Shown: one piece after another, positions 1 through 11,904 of the stretch
Layout: every line of letters starts with the position of its first letter
Position numbering within the stretch: the first letter of the stretch is position 1
NCBI GenBank assembly: GCA_037127315.1
Contig: JBBBDQ010001921.1
Span: forward strand, 94,501 to 158,500
Direction of reading: 5' to 3'
DNA from: Ascarosepion bandense
Taxonomy: Eukaryota; Mollusca; Cephalopoda; Sepiida; Sepiidae
DNA length: 64,000 bases
Translations under genes and position numbers: made by a program
Notes under the pieces: generated by a model
The model's database searches: none
The model's input: only the letters and a program-made list of their open reading frames with translations
Told to the model about the DNA's origin: nothing

Positions 1-3000
1 TGAATGTCTCTAATAAATACCTGAGGTCTGGTGCCATATAACCATACATATAGCATATAATTTTATGCCACATACAGCACTGAAGCAGCAAATCTATGGC
101 ATCTGATATAAAATGTGATATAATGTTCAAGGTTTAAGTAAATGAATGTCTCTAATGTAATACACAAATTTAAATTTTTTCCTGCCATAGCATATAATTT
201 TGCACACAGCACTGACAATAGATGATAAAGTGGCATCTGATATAAGATATGATATAATGTTCAAGGTTGAAAGTAAATGAATGTCTCTAATATGAAATAC
301 GCAAGTTATTTTCACTGCTTATAACATATAATTTTTGCCTTACATACAGCCTCAGGCAGCAATCTGATAAAAATGGCATCTGATATAAGATATGACCTAA
401 ATATTTCAAGGTTGAAAGTAAATGAATATCTCCTTTATAAATACGCAATTAAATTTTTTCATAACATATTTTAATTGCCTTTATACAACTGAGCAGCAAT
501 CTGATAAAGTGGCATCTGATATAGAATATGATATAATGTTCAAGGTTTAAGAAATGGTAGATATCTCTAATAATATAAATACACAAGTTAAATTTTCCTG
601 CTTATAGCATATAATTTTTGCTTACCATACCTTTTGCGGCAACAATCTGATAAAGTGGCATCTGATATAAGATATGATATAATTCAAGGTTAGTAAATGT
701 GAATGTCTCTAATATAAATACGCAGTTATTTTCATAACATAACATATAATTTTTGCCTTACTTTTGTACTGAGCAGCAATGCGATAGAAGTGGCATCTGA
801 TATAAGATATGATATAATGTTCAAGTTGAAAAATGCAAGTAGATGTGTATCTAATATAAATACGCAAGTTAAATTTTCCCTTGTAAGCATATAATTTTTT
901 GCCATACAGCACCCAGACAATCTGATAAAGTGGCATCTGATATAAGATATGATATAATGTTCAAGGTTTGAAATAAATGAATGTCTCTCTAATATATAAA
1001 TACGCAAGTTAAATTTTCCTGCCTGCATAATTTTTGCCTTACATACAGCACTGAGTAATAATCTGATAAAGTGGCATCTGATATAAGATATGATATAATG
1101 TTCAAGGTTGAAAGTAAATGAATGTCTAATATAAATACTAGTTAAATTTTCCTGCTTATAACACATATAATTTTTGCCTTACATACAGCATGAGCAATAA
1201 TCTGATAAGTGCTGTCACAATCAGGGTGTGAATAAATATTCAAGGTTGAAAGTAAATGAATGTCTCTAATATAAATACACAAGTTAAATTTTCCTGCTTA
1301 TAACATATAATTTTTTGCCTTACATACAGCACTGAGCAACAATCTGATAAAGTGGCATCTGATATAAGATATGATATAATGTTCAAGGTTGAAAGTAAAT
1401 AGATCTCTAATAAATACGCAAGTTAAATTTTCCTACTTATAACATATAATTTTTTGCCTTACATACAGCACTGAGCAGCAATCTGATAAAGTGGCATCTG
1501 ATATAAGATATGATATAGTATTTCAAGGTTGAAAGTAAATGAATGTCTCTAATATAAATACATGAATTAAATTTTCCTGTATAACATATAATTTTTGCCT
1601 TACATACAGCACTGAGCAGCAATCTGATAAGTGGCATCTGATATAAAAGATATGATATAATGTTCAAGGTTGAAAGTAAATGAATGTCTCTAATATAAAT
1701 ACGCAAATTCCAATTTTCCTGCTTATAACATATATTTTTTTATTGCTAAGCACTGGGCAGCAATCTGATAAAGTGGCATCTGATATAAGATATGATATAA
1801 TGTTCAAGTTTGAAAGTAAATGAATGTATCTAATATAATTACGCAAGTTAATTTTCCTGCTTATAACATATAATTTTGCCTTACATACAGCACTGAGCAG
1901 CAATCTGATAGAGTATCTGATATAAGATATGATATAATGTTCAGAGTTAGAAGTAAATGAATATACCTAATATAAATACATAAAGTTAAAAATTTTCCTG
2001 CTTATAACTTATATAATTTTTATTTTACTTTAATAATTAATCTGATAAAGTGGCATCTGATATAAGATATGATATAATGTTCAAGGTTGAAAGTAAATAG
2101 AATGTCTCTAATATAAATATAAAATTAAATTTTTCTGCTTATAGCATATAATTTTTTGCCTTACATACAGCACTGAGCAGCAATCACCATTAAGTGGCAT
2201 CTGATATAAGATATGATATAATGTTCAAGGTTGAAAGTAAATGATGTCTCTAATATAAATACACAAGTTTAAAATTTTCCCTTATTATAACATATAATTT
2301 TTGCCTTACATACAGCACTGAGCAATCTGATAAAGTGGCATCTGATATAAAGATATGATTTAATGTTCAAGGTTGAAAGTAAATGAATGTCTCTAATATA
2401 AATACGCAAGTTAAATTTTCCTGCTTATAACATATAATTTTTTGCCTTACATACAGCACTGAGCAGCAATCTGATAAAGTGGCATCTGATATAAGATATG
2501 ATATAATGTTCAAGGTTGAAAGTAAATGAATGTCTCTAATATAATTACGCAAGTTAAATTTTCCTGCTTATAACATATAATTTTTTGCCTTACATACAGC
2601 ACTGAGCAGCAATCTGATAGAGTGGCATCTGATATAAGATATGATATAATGTTCAAGGTTGAAAGTAAATGAATGTCTCTAATATAAATACGCAAGTTAA
2701 ATTTTCCTGCTTATAACATATAATTTTTTGCCTTACATACAGCACTGAGCAGCAATCTGATAAAGTGGCATCTGATATAAGATATGATATAATGTTCAAG
2801 GTTGAAAGTAAATGAATGTCTCTAATATAAATACGCAAGTTAAATTTTCCTGCTTATAACATATAATTTTTTGCCTTACATACAGCACTGAGCAGCAATC
2901 TGATAAAGTGGCATCTGATATAAGATATGATATAATGTTCAAGGTTGAAAGTAAATGAATGTCTCTAATATAAATACGCAAGTTAAATTTTCCTGCTTAT

Positions 3001-3975
3001 AGCATATAATTTTTTGCCTTACATACAGCACTGAGCAGCAATCTGATAGAGTGGCATCTGATATAAGATATGATATAATGTTCAAGGTTGAAAGTAAATG
3101 AATGTCTCTAATATAAATACGCAAGTTAAATTTTCCTGCTTATAACATATAATTTTTTGCCTTACATACAGCACTGAGCAGCAATCTGATAGAGTGGCAT
3201 CTGATATAAGATATGATATAATGTTCAAGGTTGAAAGTAAATGAATGTCTCTAATATAAATACGCAAGTTAAATTTTCCTGCTTATAACATATAATTTTT
3301 TGCCTTACATACAGCACTGAGCAGCAATCTGATAAAGTGGCATCTGATATAAGATATGATATAATGTTCAAGGTTGAAAGTAAATGAATGTCTCTAATAT
3401 AAATACGCAAGTTAAATTTTCCTGCTTATAACATATAATTTTTTGCCTTACATACAGCACTGAGCAGCAATCTGATAAAGTGGCATCTGATATAAGATAT
3501 GATATAATGTTCAAGGTTGAAAGTAAATGAATGTCTCTAATATAAATACGCAAGTTAAATTTTCCTGCTTATAGCATATAATTTTTTGCCTTACATACAG
3601 CACTGAGCAGCAATCTGATAGAGTGGCATCTGATATAAGATATGATATAATGTTCAAGGTTGAAAGTAAATGAATGTCTCTAATATAAATACGCAAGTTA
3701 AATTTTCCTGCTTATAACATATAATTTTTTGCCTTACATACAGCACTGAGCAGCAATCTGATAGAGTGGCATCTGATATAAGATATGATATAATGTTCAA
3801 GGTTGAAAGTAAATGAATGTCTCTAATATAAATACGCAAGTTAAATTTTCCTGCTTATAACATATAATTTTTTGCCTTACATACAGCACTGAGCAGCAAT
3901 CTGATAAAGTGGCATCTGATATAAGATATGATATAATGTTCAAGGTTGAAAGTAAATGAATATCTCTAATATGAA
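1..3975. repeat. 143-bp AT-rich satellite array (about 28 units)
   Basis: Head-to-tail units of 143 bp, recognisable by gcatctgatataagatatg and aatgttcaaggttgaaag. Units from about 2,370 to 3,960 are almost identical and keep exact 143-bp spacing. Units from 1 to about 2,340 are degraded by many small indels and substitutions. Each unit holds an overlapping minus-strand open frame of 61 codons, which simply repeats and is not a gene. The left edge runs out of the window. Whether the array is centromeric, subtelomeric or interstitial cannot be told here. Confidence 0.97.
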
Positions 3976-4012
3976 TATGCAACCTTGGAGAATGAAGTTG
4001 GAAATAACACAC

Positions 4013-4112
4013 TAGAAGTTTAATCTTCCCATAATATGTTCTGCTTTCTTACACACAGCAGGGAGTTGCAGTCAGGTAAAATAGCATCTGACATAAAAGT
4101 GTGTACAACATA
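4013..4112. repeat. Diverged partial satellite unit at the array edge
   Basis: The segment aligns by eye to about two thirds of the 143-bp unit (compare cttacacacagcagggagt with cttacatacagcactgag, and atagcatctgacataaaa with gtggcatctgatataag), but with many substitutions. It is either a decayed edge monomer or the single-copy sequence from which the array arose. Confidence 0.65.
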
Positions 4113-4778
4113 GAGGTGTGTCATAAGTTTACCCATCTGTAAAATCTTTTGCATTTTAAGTAACTTGGTACAACTAGCAGTTAGAATTCCCATGAAAGGT
4201 GGTCATGTTTCCTTTTTAAAGATGGGATGATCCAAACCAACCTGTCAAAATGCACAAACACCTTTATTATCTCTCCATATTCCAGGTGTGAAATGTTCGT
4301 TAATGTTTAAAAATGTTTAAAAATAGCAACCTTTGCACAAAGCATTATTACAACACACAATATATATAGAGATATAGATAGATATAGAGATATAGATAGA
4401 TCTAGAGATATAGATAGATAAATAGAGATATATATTGAAAATTAAGAAAAATACATCAGTTTGGTGAACAAATTTATATAGTTATTTTTCTTCAAATTTT
4501 TAGGTTTTAGTGAATCTCATTCATGTAAAATCCTTTGTAAAATAAAGACAGAAGCTGATGATGGTTCGCCTGAAATAGGCCTAGACTTCCGATCCACCAT
4601 GAAATAACGTGTCTGCCTTAATCTTTCTTATATTTGCTCCATATGTATTTATATGCATGTATGTTTAGAGCTCTCTTAGAGAGTTATCCTACCACTGTAT
4701 GCAAAGGATACTCCTTTGGATTCTTCTATACCCACATTCATGCTGATATATATATCTAAACTTATTTATAAATGGAAC

Positions 4779-4818
<40 letters not shown>
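4113..4818. other. Unassigned AT-rich spacer with microsatellites
   Basis: No gene seen. It contains a GATA-type tract (about 4,361-4,440) and a (TG)n tract (about 4,780-4,817) that abuts the Helitron start. Confidence 0.6.
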
Positions 4819-4819
<1 letters not shown>

Positions 4820-5064
4820 CTGTTACCTATAGACTCCGAAACGACTGAACAGATTTTCTTGAAAATTTACACAGTTGTACTATAAGCATCTGCGAGTGTT
4901 CTTAGCTATGTTTTGTGTCGAGGTACCCCCAATAAATTTTGAAAATCTGTAATCGAAAGAATCTGTTTATAGAAGTTGTCCTATTTTAATCAAATTTGAT
5001 ACACTCATAGACAAAGACATAAGAAACGATAAGTTGCAGTTCTTACAATAGTGCAGAAAATTGA

Positions 5065-5095
<31 letters not shown>

Positions 5096-5485
5096 AAAGG
5101 CAAGATGTTTGTGTGTGTTTCTGTTTATCTGCCTGTATGTCTGTATTTTTTCACCCCTTTTATTTTAGTTTTTGCTTCAGCTTTGACTCTAAGTAGGTAT
5201 AATTGTAGTTCTTAGTCTCAACCATGGTACCATTTACTCAGAGGACTTATTTAGCCTTCAAAATTCAGTTTATAATGAAAAAAACTTATTTGATATCGAT
5301 ACCAGGTAATCAAAATTTGACTTACATCCATTCATTTTCTTTCAGTTTAGGGTTTTGCTTTAACTGGAAGCAACTATTGCATTTTAGTCTTTCATGCCAA
5401 TGTCAAAAGAGTCTGAACTCCAGGACCATGGATTAGTTTTAAAGCTCTAAAATTACACCCGAGCAACGCCGGGCTACACTGCTAG
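4819..5485 (+). mobile_element. Non-autonomous Helitron
   Basis: The 5' end starts TCTGTTACCTATAGACTCC directly after a (TG)n tract. The 3' end has the short GC hairpin CCCGAGCAACGCCGGG, then a short spacer and a terminal CTAG. The element sits between A (4,818) and T (5,486), the host dinucleotide expected for Helitrons. There is no Rep/helicase frame, so it would depend on an autonomous partner. An internal (AT)n tract lies at about 5,061-5,095. The ends and insertion site are seen; the family assignment is from known Helitron terminal rules. Confidence 0.82.
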
Positions 5486-5486
5486 T

Positions 5487-5488
5487 AT

Positions 5489-5558
<70 letters not shown>
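5487..5558. repeat. (CA)n(TA)n microsatellite
   Basis: A run of CA dinucleotides passes directly into a run of TA dinucleotides, immediately downstream of the Helitron 3' end. Confidence 0.97.
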
Positions 5559-5561
<3 letters not shown>

Positions 5562-6104
5562 ATTATAGCTTGAAGATTAGTCTTCTAGCAGCTGTTGGCA
5601 TTCAGTGTTAATCTATATACCCATATATATAATGTGTGTGTGTGGTAAATAGGTGACAATTTTTAAAATCTTTTATGGCAACATGTTTTACTGATCAAAC
5701 AACACCATCAAACAGATTATATATCATTTCAACAAAATCTCCAGTGCCGTGACTGAGCATGATTAACATCAGGCACATGCAAACATAAATTTTTTCACTT
5801 CTCTTTATTGTTTTTTAAATTAGATTTTCTTATTTTCAGTTTACTTTTTATATGGTTTTTATAACAAACATTGTTTCAACAACAGCTTAGTACACAGCTA
5901 TGATTAGGAAAATCTAATTTTACAAACGATAAAGTTAGGTAAAAAAGACAAATGAAGTTAAATGTAAATCACATTCTGTCACGATTGTGTTGATTTAGTT
6001 AAAATAAAATGCATTTTTCTATGATAATACTGTTTGATAATGGTTTTTTTAAATTCTTATATAGTTACCATTCCATTGGATTCTCATGCAAGTTTAAATC
6101 ATAA

Positions 6105-6151
<47 letters not shown>

Positions 6152-6356
6152 TCATTAAAAATGATTGACTAGGTACTGCAGTTAATATTTTTATTTAATT
6201 TTTCTTGTGTTATCATAATTTTCTTCTTGGACATAAATTATTTTAAAAATTTCTGAATGTTTTCTATGTCCTAGCACTTTTGGCTGTACTTTTTAACCAT
6301 TATCAATGATGATTTTATTTTTACTTTTAACTGAATGTATGACTTGTTTTATGTAC
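5559..6356. other. Unassigned AT-rich stretch with (AC)n
   Basis: I see no coding sequence and no repeat family shared with the rest of the window, apart from an (AC)n run at about 6,107-6,149. Confidence 0.5.
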
Positions 6357-6425
6357 AAGGGATAGGGAGACGTGGAGAGCCATGATCGCCTAGGTCCTGA
6401 AGGGATAGGGCACATAGAAGAAGAT
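6357..6425 (+). mobile_element. RTE-type LINE 3'-terminal fragment
   Basis: Matches the last ~70 bp of the RTE LINE at 33.0-36.3 kb almost base for base (gatagggagacgtggagagc, then gggcacatagaagaaga). It is an extreme 5' truncation. Confidence 0.85.
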
Positions 6426-6780
6426 CTACAGTTACAGGAATGTTTTATTTTTCCAGACATGGCAAATATGTCTGTAACTTTTTTTTTTAATGACTCTTGC
6501 TTCCCAAATGTATAAATATATAAAATATATATATATATATTGAAGTCCCAACAGTCTGTTTTGACTCAACTATTTATGTATGCTGGCCAATAATGCATTG
6601 TGGGTAAAACATCTATTGTATTATACCAACAGTTATTGGGTGGCTGGCAATGGTTGTCTCAAATTATCGAGTAGAGGTAATTGCAGTTATTCTATTGCGT
6701 TTTAATTTTTTACTTATTTATTATTGATTACTTAATTATTTGTTAATCATTATTATTATTATTATTATTATTATTTGTGT

Positions 6781-6832
<52 letters not shown>

Positions 6833-7179
6833 TATAGATAATTATAAGTCAGTTTGGAAAATCTTTGGCTTTGATATATTTCAATTCTGTCTGGTGTTGC
6901 CAAAACAATAATTTATATTCCCTGTAACAAAATCTACATTACTGAGTCAAAATATGATTCTTGTTTTAAATCTGGAGTGGTTTTTACATTAACTATGTTC
7001 TTATAGAGCTTAGATTTAATTAAGTTTAACTCGTTTCTTTTCTTGTTGTTTAAATATCCCACGGTTTTACAGGACTAATTAGTAGGAAAAAAAGATCAAC
7101 AAAATAATTTCCTGAACCTTGTTGTTTTTTTTATTGTATTTTCTTTCTACTTACGTTTTCATCATCTTCTTTTACTCTC
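6426..7179. other. Unassigned spacer with (ATT)n and (TG)n(TA)n
   Basis: No gene is visible. Microsatellites lie at about 6,752-6,774 (ATT) and 6,775-6,832 (TG then TA). Confidence 0.5.
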
Positions 7180-7403
7180 TGTAATCCCTTGCACCTCGGT
7201 GGCTTTATCACCTTGAAGAAACAATTGAAAAACAGAAAAAAATAATATACTACATCTGGCAACAAGGCTTCTGATAAGGTGACTGGAGGTTTTGAGAAGT
7301 GTGGAACCACCTTTTGATTGCTGTCATTTCTAGGTTCATCCTGACCCTGGGTGGTAGCACCTGTTAGGGTCCCGGCTATGGGCAAATAGTGAAACCCTGC
7401 CAA
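7180..7403 (-). repeat. Diverged copy of dispersed repeat Rep-A
   Basis: Shares with the Rep-A copies at 14.7, 15.9, 38.2 and 43.4 kb the order: cttgcacctcggtggc-like tail motif, catctggcaacaaggcttct, gaaccacctttt, and gggtcccggctatgggcaaa. It is shorter and more diverged than those copies. Confidence 0.6.
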
Positions 7404-7584
7404 ACAAAAATAAATCTGTACAGAAAAAGGTAGGTTGAACTATAAAGTGTCAGCTTAACCTTGGTAGGTAACTTTGCTAGGAATATTTTCTTAATAAAAA
7501 CACTGAGTTTCTTGTCTCCTAAACTGGTCGGTGCTAGTAAGAGCATGCAGCTGTCAAACTTGCTTTAATATTTTTATGATAATT

Positions 7585-7617
<33 letters not shown>

Positions 7618-7889
7618 AAAGAGCCAACAAACCTACCACGGTTTCACCTAACCGGATCTTCAGGGAAGGTTGGCTCTACCTGTGTATTGAGCGCTTTTTG
7701 TGTTAGGTTACTCATCTCAGGTTACTCGTCTCCGGTTTTTTTCTTTGGGCTATGTACTTTGACTGATGATCAAGTGCTTAGCTCTTTCTTTCTTTCTTTC
7801 TTTTTTTTTTTTTTTTTTTTACCATTTTTTCCTTCCACGTATATACTCGGAGGGTTTTTCGAAACGAGTGTAGTGATAAATTTTTATAA

Positions 7890-7933
<44 letters not shown>

Positions 7934-8149
7934 GTTGACATTGAAGTCAACACCGAGAGAAATTAAATAAAAAGCAATAAAATGAAAGATATGTATGTAT
8001 TGAAGAAGTGGGGGGAAAAAAAGAGAGAAATATATCTATATAGAGAGATATGTAATATACAGGATGTGGCAATTTTTTGAGAAAAATTACATGAGTTTGT
8101 AAAAGAATATAATCATGGAGATAGTCATGGATCTATGCTCAGTTTGTGT
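7404..8149. other. Unassigned stretch with TA tracts and a short hairpin
   Basis: Holds (TA)n at about 7,586-7,615 and 7,891-7,931, a T-rich tract at about 7,790-7,822, and an inverted pair gagccaac...gttggctc (about 7,620-7,673). No credible gene. Confidence 0.5.
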
Positions 8150-8642
8150 TGGCCTTATGTAATGTTGGAGAGTCTTGTTAGTGTGCAGTTATTTGTTGCA
8201 CATCCTGTCTGTCCAGGTGTTCACAGCCCTCTCGAACACCTCCTGGTAGATAAAACTGTGAGGACAGGGAATATCCATTATTGCTGACAAGTCCCAGAAA
8301 CATCATAGTTACTTGGTCTTTGGTATGCATGACCCTTAGAACATTGGTCAGATTTTTGCATGACTATTTGTCATTCCTTTGTAGCTTGATAAATTTTTCT
8401 CAGAAGAGAAAAACCAAAACATTCCATCTACATGGTGATAATGCTTGTTTTGCAACTCTGATCAAATGATTCCTTCTGGTCTTTTCTGACCGAAAATGAC
8501 TTCTCCAATCGTGTACAACTTGTATTTGATGTCCCCCATTCAAAACTCTTCTGATGGCACACTCTAACACCCTGAGGTCTTTTTTGCAATGACTCTGATT
8601 GAGTTTCAGGTGCTCATATCGATTATTTACTAAACCTTTCAT
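8150..8642 (-). pseudogene. Tc1/mariner-type transposase relic
   Basis: The minus-strand reading contains VLECAIRRVLNGG, a degraded SEKFIKLQRNDK and VLRVMHTKDQVTMMFLGLVS, then an LPGGV-type segment. This pattern of IRRV, 'SDEKxFxxDxxxN', 'VMHTKxPxxVMVLGVVS' and FFxxG is the central catalytic part of IS630/Tc1-mariner-like transposases. An in-frame stop follows NDK, and reading is lost further down. The catalytic Asp expected in the SDEKNF-like motif is Ser-Glu-Lys-Phe-Ile here, so the copy is dead. No terminal inverted repeats were recognised. Subfamily assignment is inference. Confidence 0.7.
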
Positions 8643-9182
8643 ACAAAGTTAGATGTTCTAACAGTATTAGGACCCTTAGAATGCATTTTGTATTTACTTG
8701 CTGCTTTTGGATCCATGTCAGAAACTTCCATCTCTTTTCAAACTTTGATTAAGAATGATTGGACAACTTTCAGGAAATGAGCAGAGGCTGTGTATGTTAT
8801 AACTTATTTTTAGTGGTTATAATAAAGATCTTGCTTCAACACTTGCAGTGACATCCAACTCCAGCAATGTTTTTTAGACACACTGGAGTTCTTTATTTAA
8901 ATGTCTAGACAAATTCATATGTGTCACCAAGGGTGTGTTATTTTCTAAACAACATCCCCACTCTTTTGAGATTTTCTTTACTTAATAGATATTTAGTTTT
9001 ATTTATTAGTATTCACCCCCTCCTCTTTCTGGCAAGTTTGCCAACATAATTAACAGTGTATTTTTAGTATTTCAGGTAAAACTTCAATTTTTCCATCAGT
9101 TTCTTTTTTCTGGAAACCATACTTGGACATTCAATAAATTCTTGGGGTGTAGATACATCAGAATTATCATACTGTGTTTTCA
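8643..9182. other. Unassigned stretch between transposase relic and Gypsy relic
   Basis: AT-rich. Weak minus-strand similarity to sequence beyond the Gypsy integrase end is possible, but I cannot support an identity. Confidence 0.4.
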
Positions 9183-9189
9183 TAGGTTC

Positions 9190-9450
9190 TTACATTCTTT
9201 TGGGGCTTTCTTCAGTAAACCTTTTCTTTTGCTGATTGGCAGGGTTAGGGTTAGGGTTTCCATTTTTCCCTTTTACCATTTGGGACATTATTAAGCTGTC
9301 TTCCCACATTCCATTGTTATACACTCTGAAAAAGATCTTTTTGTCAATTTTCCAAAAAAATTTAGTGTCCTTTTTGTTATACATTTTTATTATTTTTTGA
9401 CCTGATAACAATTTATCAAATACCGATTTAATTTTTGTGAACATTAATTC
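9190..9450 (-). pseudogene. Gypsy integrase C-terminal relic
   Basis: The minus-strand frame reads YNKKDTKFFWKIDKKIFFRV, then NGMWEDSLIM and QQKKRFTEESPKRM, resembling the tail of Gypsy integrases ('WxxGxIxxxxGxxxYxV'). It contains the NPNPNP run produced by the telomere-like GGGTTA string. Confidence 0.6.
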
Positions 9451-9461
9451 TGCCAGTGATA

Positions 9462-9905
9462 TGCTTCATGGTTAATTGAGATTTGGCATTATCCAGTATA
9501 CTCTCAAGAGCTTTTGTAGTGCTTCTTTGCTCACTTTTTCATTTATTCCTTTTTCAAAGCTCTCTTAAAAATAACAACAGACCATTCAGCTTGTGCATTT
9601 GACCTTGGGTGATATGGCAGAGTAGTCATATGTTTAACCAAGAACATTTTACAAAAATCTTTACATTCAGGATTAGTGAATCTTGTTCTGTTATCAGACT
9701 ATGGCATCCAGAATACAATATCTTGCAAACATTTTTTGTAAAAAATTCACTATCACCATAGAAGTTGAATTTTTGCGCCTATACATTTCAGGCCATTTAG
9801 TAAAGCTATCAGAATGTGATACTTTTATTGAACCTGAAAAATCTATCCGTTGTCTTGACCACAGTGTGTCTGTTTTTGGCCAGTTATATTTTCATGGTAA
9901 GTAAT
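9462..9905 (-). pseudogene. Gypsy integrase catalytic core relic
   Basis: Minus-strand reading gives NWPKTDTLWSRQRIDFSG, DSFTKWPEMYRRKNS, IVNFLQKMFARY, a damaged block where SDNGxQF should be, and KVKCTS/NAQAEW where NGxAER should be. The first catalytic Asp (RIDFSG) and a Glu are kept, the second Asp is lost, and stops are frequent. It fits the DDE core of Ty3/Gypsy integrase by order and spacing. Confidence 0.8.
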
Positions 9906-10690
9906 TTTGCTGCCTGAGCACAACCTCTGAAGGTTTTTACTGCTTTTCAATTTCTGGGTCCATTTTGGTCCAGTATACATTGCTTCTCATAAGAGATGTC
10001 TACTATGAAATTCATTTAAAAATCCACTTTTGTAATAAGCATTGGATTACAACTATTTTAGTGAACATCAGTAATTTGCTGCCTGAGCACAACCTCTGAA
10101 GTCTTATACTACTTTTCAATTTGTGGGTCCATTTTGGTTCAGTATATATAGCTTCTCATATATTTTATCTTTGAAATTCTCTGATGTCAACTATGAAATT
10201 TATTTAAAGATCCGCTTTTGTAGTAGTGTTATATATCGACAAACAACAAACACGCATATATATAAAAATATAAAGTTATATTTTTATTAATGACGATGAA
10301 CCGTGTAGCATAGGGAACAGAGAATTGAGAGAGCGCGCTTCTAATGGGTTGACGGGAGTGTAGTCTTATCTGTTGTGTCTCTCTTCACTGGCCGATCTCT
10401 GTTACTCCTCTACTGGCGAATCCGTGTGCCGAGGTCTTTTTATAATCTTCCAGAACCGGGACTTTTTCTTCCGGTTTTGCCTCGCCCACGCACGCCTACG
10501 TAATTCTCAGAGACACCTGTTCTGTTTGCCTCTGTAGTTATTTCCGCTGCTGCCGGAAATAAGGTCAAACGACATCCATTCCTTTCAACGACCGGAAACA
10601 CCCTCGCTTGCATCAGCCTTCCTCGGGTGGGGCCAGATTGTTATATTACAGTAGGCTATGAATTACAATTATTTAAGTGAATATCAGTAC
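9901..10690 (-). pseudogene. Gypsy integrase N-terminal region, tandemly duplicated
   Basis: A unit of ~170 bp (gctgcctgagcacaacctct ... gtgaacatcagta) occurs twice, at 9,901-10,070 and at 10,071-10,690 (the latter split by the solo LTR). Minus-strand pieces resemble the 'YWPKMDxxIExxVKSCRGCAxA' region of Gypsy integrases, with the frame lost. Confidence 0.7.
10227..10650 (-). mobile_element. Solo LTR (424 bp) with GTAG target duplication
   Basis: Starts TGTTATAT and ends ATATTACA, flanked by GTAG on both sides (10,223-10,226 and 10,651-10,654). It is much richer in GC than its surroundings. On the minus strand it carries TATAAAAAG and later AATAAAA, which fits a promoter and poly(A) signal and sets the orientation. 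It splits the second copy of a ~170-bp duplication in the Gypsy integrase relic, so the insertion came after that duplication. No internal region remains. Confidence 0.8.
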
Positions 10691-10917
10691 TCCATCACAT
10701 ATTGAGTAAGTATTCTAGTCTGAATTGTATTCTTTCTTAATTTTACATTGTATTTTATTCTCACAATAACTGTGTCTTTTTCTGCTTTATATTTTATTTC
10801 TTCTTTATTATTTCTATTACATGTTTTAATTCTTCAATGACAATGTGCTTAGGCAGTTCAGTATTTTTAGTATCAACCTTGATAACCAATCCGCATGTCT
10901 TAAATTTTTGGGTCGTT

Positions 10918-11534
10918 GGTCAGTCAGTCAGTTAAGTGCCATACGTGTTACCCACTTGGACAATCGTGTTTTGAAAAAGGCATAACTGACTGGGCAGAAG
11001 ATTATCCCGCAGTAGGTTGCCATTACTTTCTTTGGTAGACTGGTTGCCAGCCAAGGCTATAGAACCCTATTTGTCCTGTCATTTATCTCATAGCTGGAGG
11101 GAGAAGAGATAGATTATATTACATTATTATATTAAGTATTATAAGTGGGGGATCAGTTTATTACTTCATAACAGCAGAAAACCGATCCCCCACTTTATAC
11201 CCAGTACAAATATTTATTAGGTTTCCAACTCTTATATTCAGTCAGTCAGTTAAGTGCCATATAGGATACATGCTTGGGCAATCATGTCTCAAAAGAGACA
11301 TGATTGACTGGGCAGAAGATTTTCCTGTAGTAGGTTGCCATTGCTTTCTGTGGTAGATTGGTTGCCAGCCAAGGCTATAGAACCCAATCTTTTCTGTTAT
11401 TTAATCCATAACTGGTGGGAAGAGTCGGATTAATACCTTTCCCAATGGTAATTGTGCATAAGTGAATGAACTGGAATTCAATCACGGCTCCCCGATTTGT
11501 CGTTCGGAATCGATATCCACTGCACCACAAATCC
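10918..11534 (-). mobile_element. Composite SINE unit, copy 1 (tRNA-SINE + 55-bp hairpin + SINE tail)
   Basis: Read on the minus strand, the unit starts with a tRNA-like head (A-box-like gtggtgcagtgg, B-box-like gattgaattcc). A SINE body follows (gccttggctggcaacc, cagaaagcaatggcaacc, tcttctgcccagtca, tggcacttaactgactgac). Next comes a 53-bp hairpin (11,143-11,195), then a second copy of the SINE body and tail without a head. The same order over about 620 bp is found on the plus strand at 63,286-63,913. No clear TSD was seen here. Confidence 0.85.
11143..11195. repeat. Dispersed ~53-bp hairpin, copy A
   Basis: Ends are inverted repeats: aagtgggggatcag at the left and cgatcccccactt at the right. 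The same sequence, reverse-complemented, sits at 63,641-63,692. Relatives occur at 41,161-41,215 and 41,458-41,512. Confidence 0.85.
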
Positions 11535-11860
11535 CATCATAAAACTATAATTTAATAAGATGGTACCCATCTGTTTGCTGTATGCATAGGAATTCCCTTT
11601 GTTTTTTTTTTTGTTTTTTTTTATTACAATAAATTGATATGTCTGTGGTGTGTCTGTACTTGAAAACTTCTTCCATGTATAAATTTGTGAAATTTTATCC
11701 CTGTAAATATTATTGCTAAAGCTTCTTTTTTGATCTGGCTGTATTTTTTTCCTGCTCATAGTATGTGTGACAGCTTTCATAATACCATCATAATATTTAT
11801 ATAAAATTACTGTTTCTGTGTCAAACTCACAAGCATCTGAAGCCACTACAATTTCTGCTT
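11535..11860 (-). pseudogene. Gypsy RNase H relic, cut by SINE
   Basis: The minus-strand frame begins with a block close to VVASDACEFDTETVILYKYY, then MKAVTHTMSRK, the RNase H start of Gypsy elements ('ASDASxxGxGAVxxHxxxDGxxxxVAHxSR'). Further on it reads QMGTILLNYSF ('RWxxxLxxYxF' in relatives) and is then replaced by the head of the composite SINE at 11,534. The SINE therefore inserted into this gene. Confidence 0.8.
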
Positions 11861-11904
11861 TTGGATTGTAGTGTGTTAATAAGTCTGATGTTAATATTTT
11901 TTCT

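Noticed and set aside
1205..1235. SINE remnant (caatcagggtgtga) inside the satellite
   Set aside because: The shared string with the 48-kb SINE tail is too short to support an insertion; could be chance.
2367..4012. Series of identical 61-codon minus-strand frames
   Set aside because: They repeat with the 143-bp satellite and overlap each other; satellite artefact.
9241..9260. Interstitial telomere (TTAGGG) tract
   Set aside because: Only about three units within a decayed Gypsy integrase tail; too short to be more than chance or local slippage.
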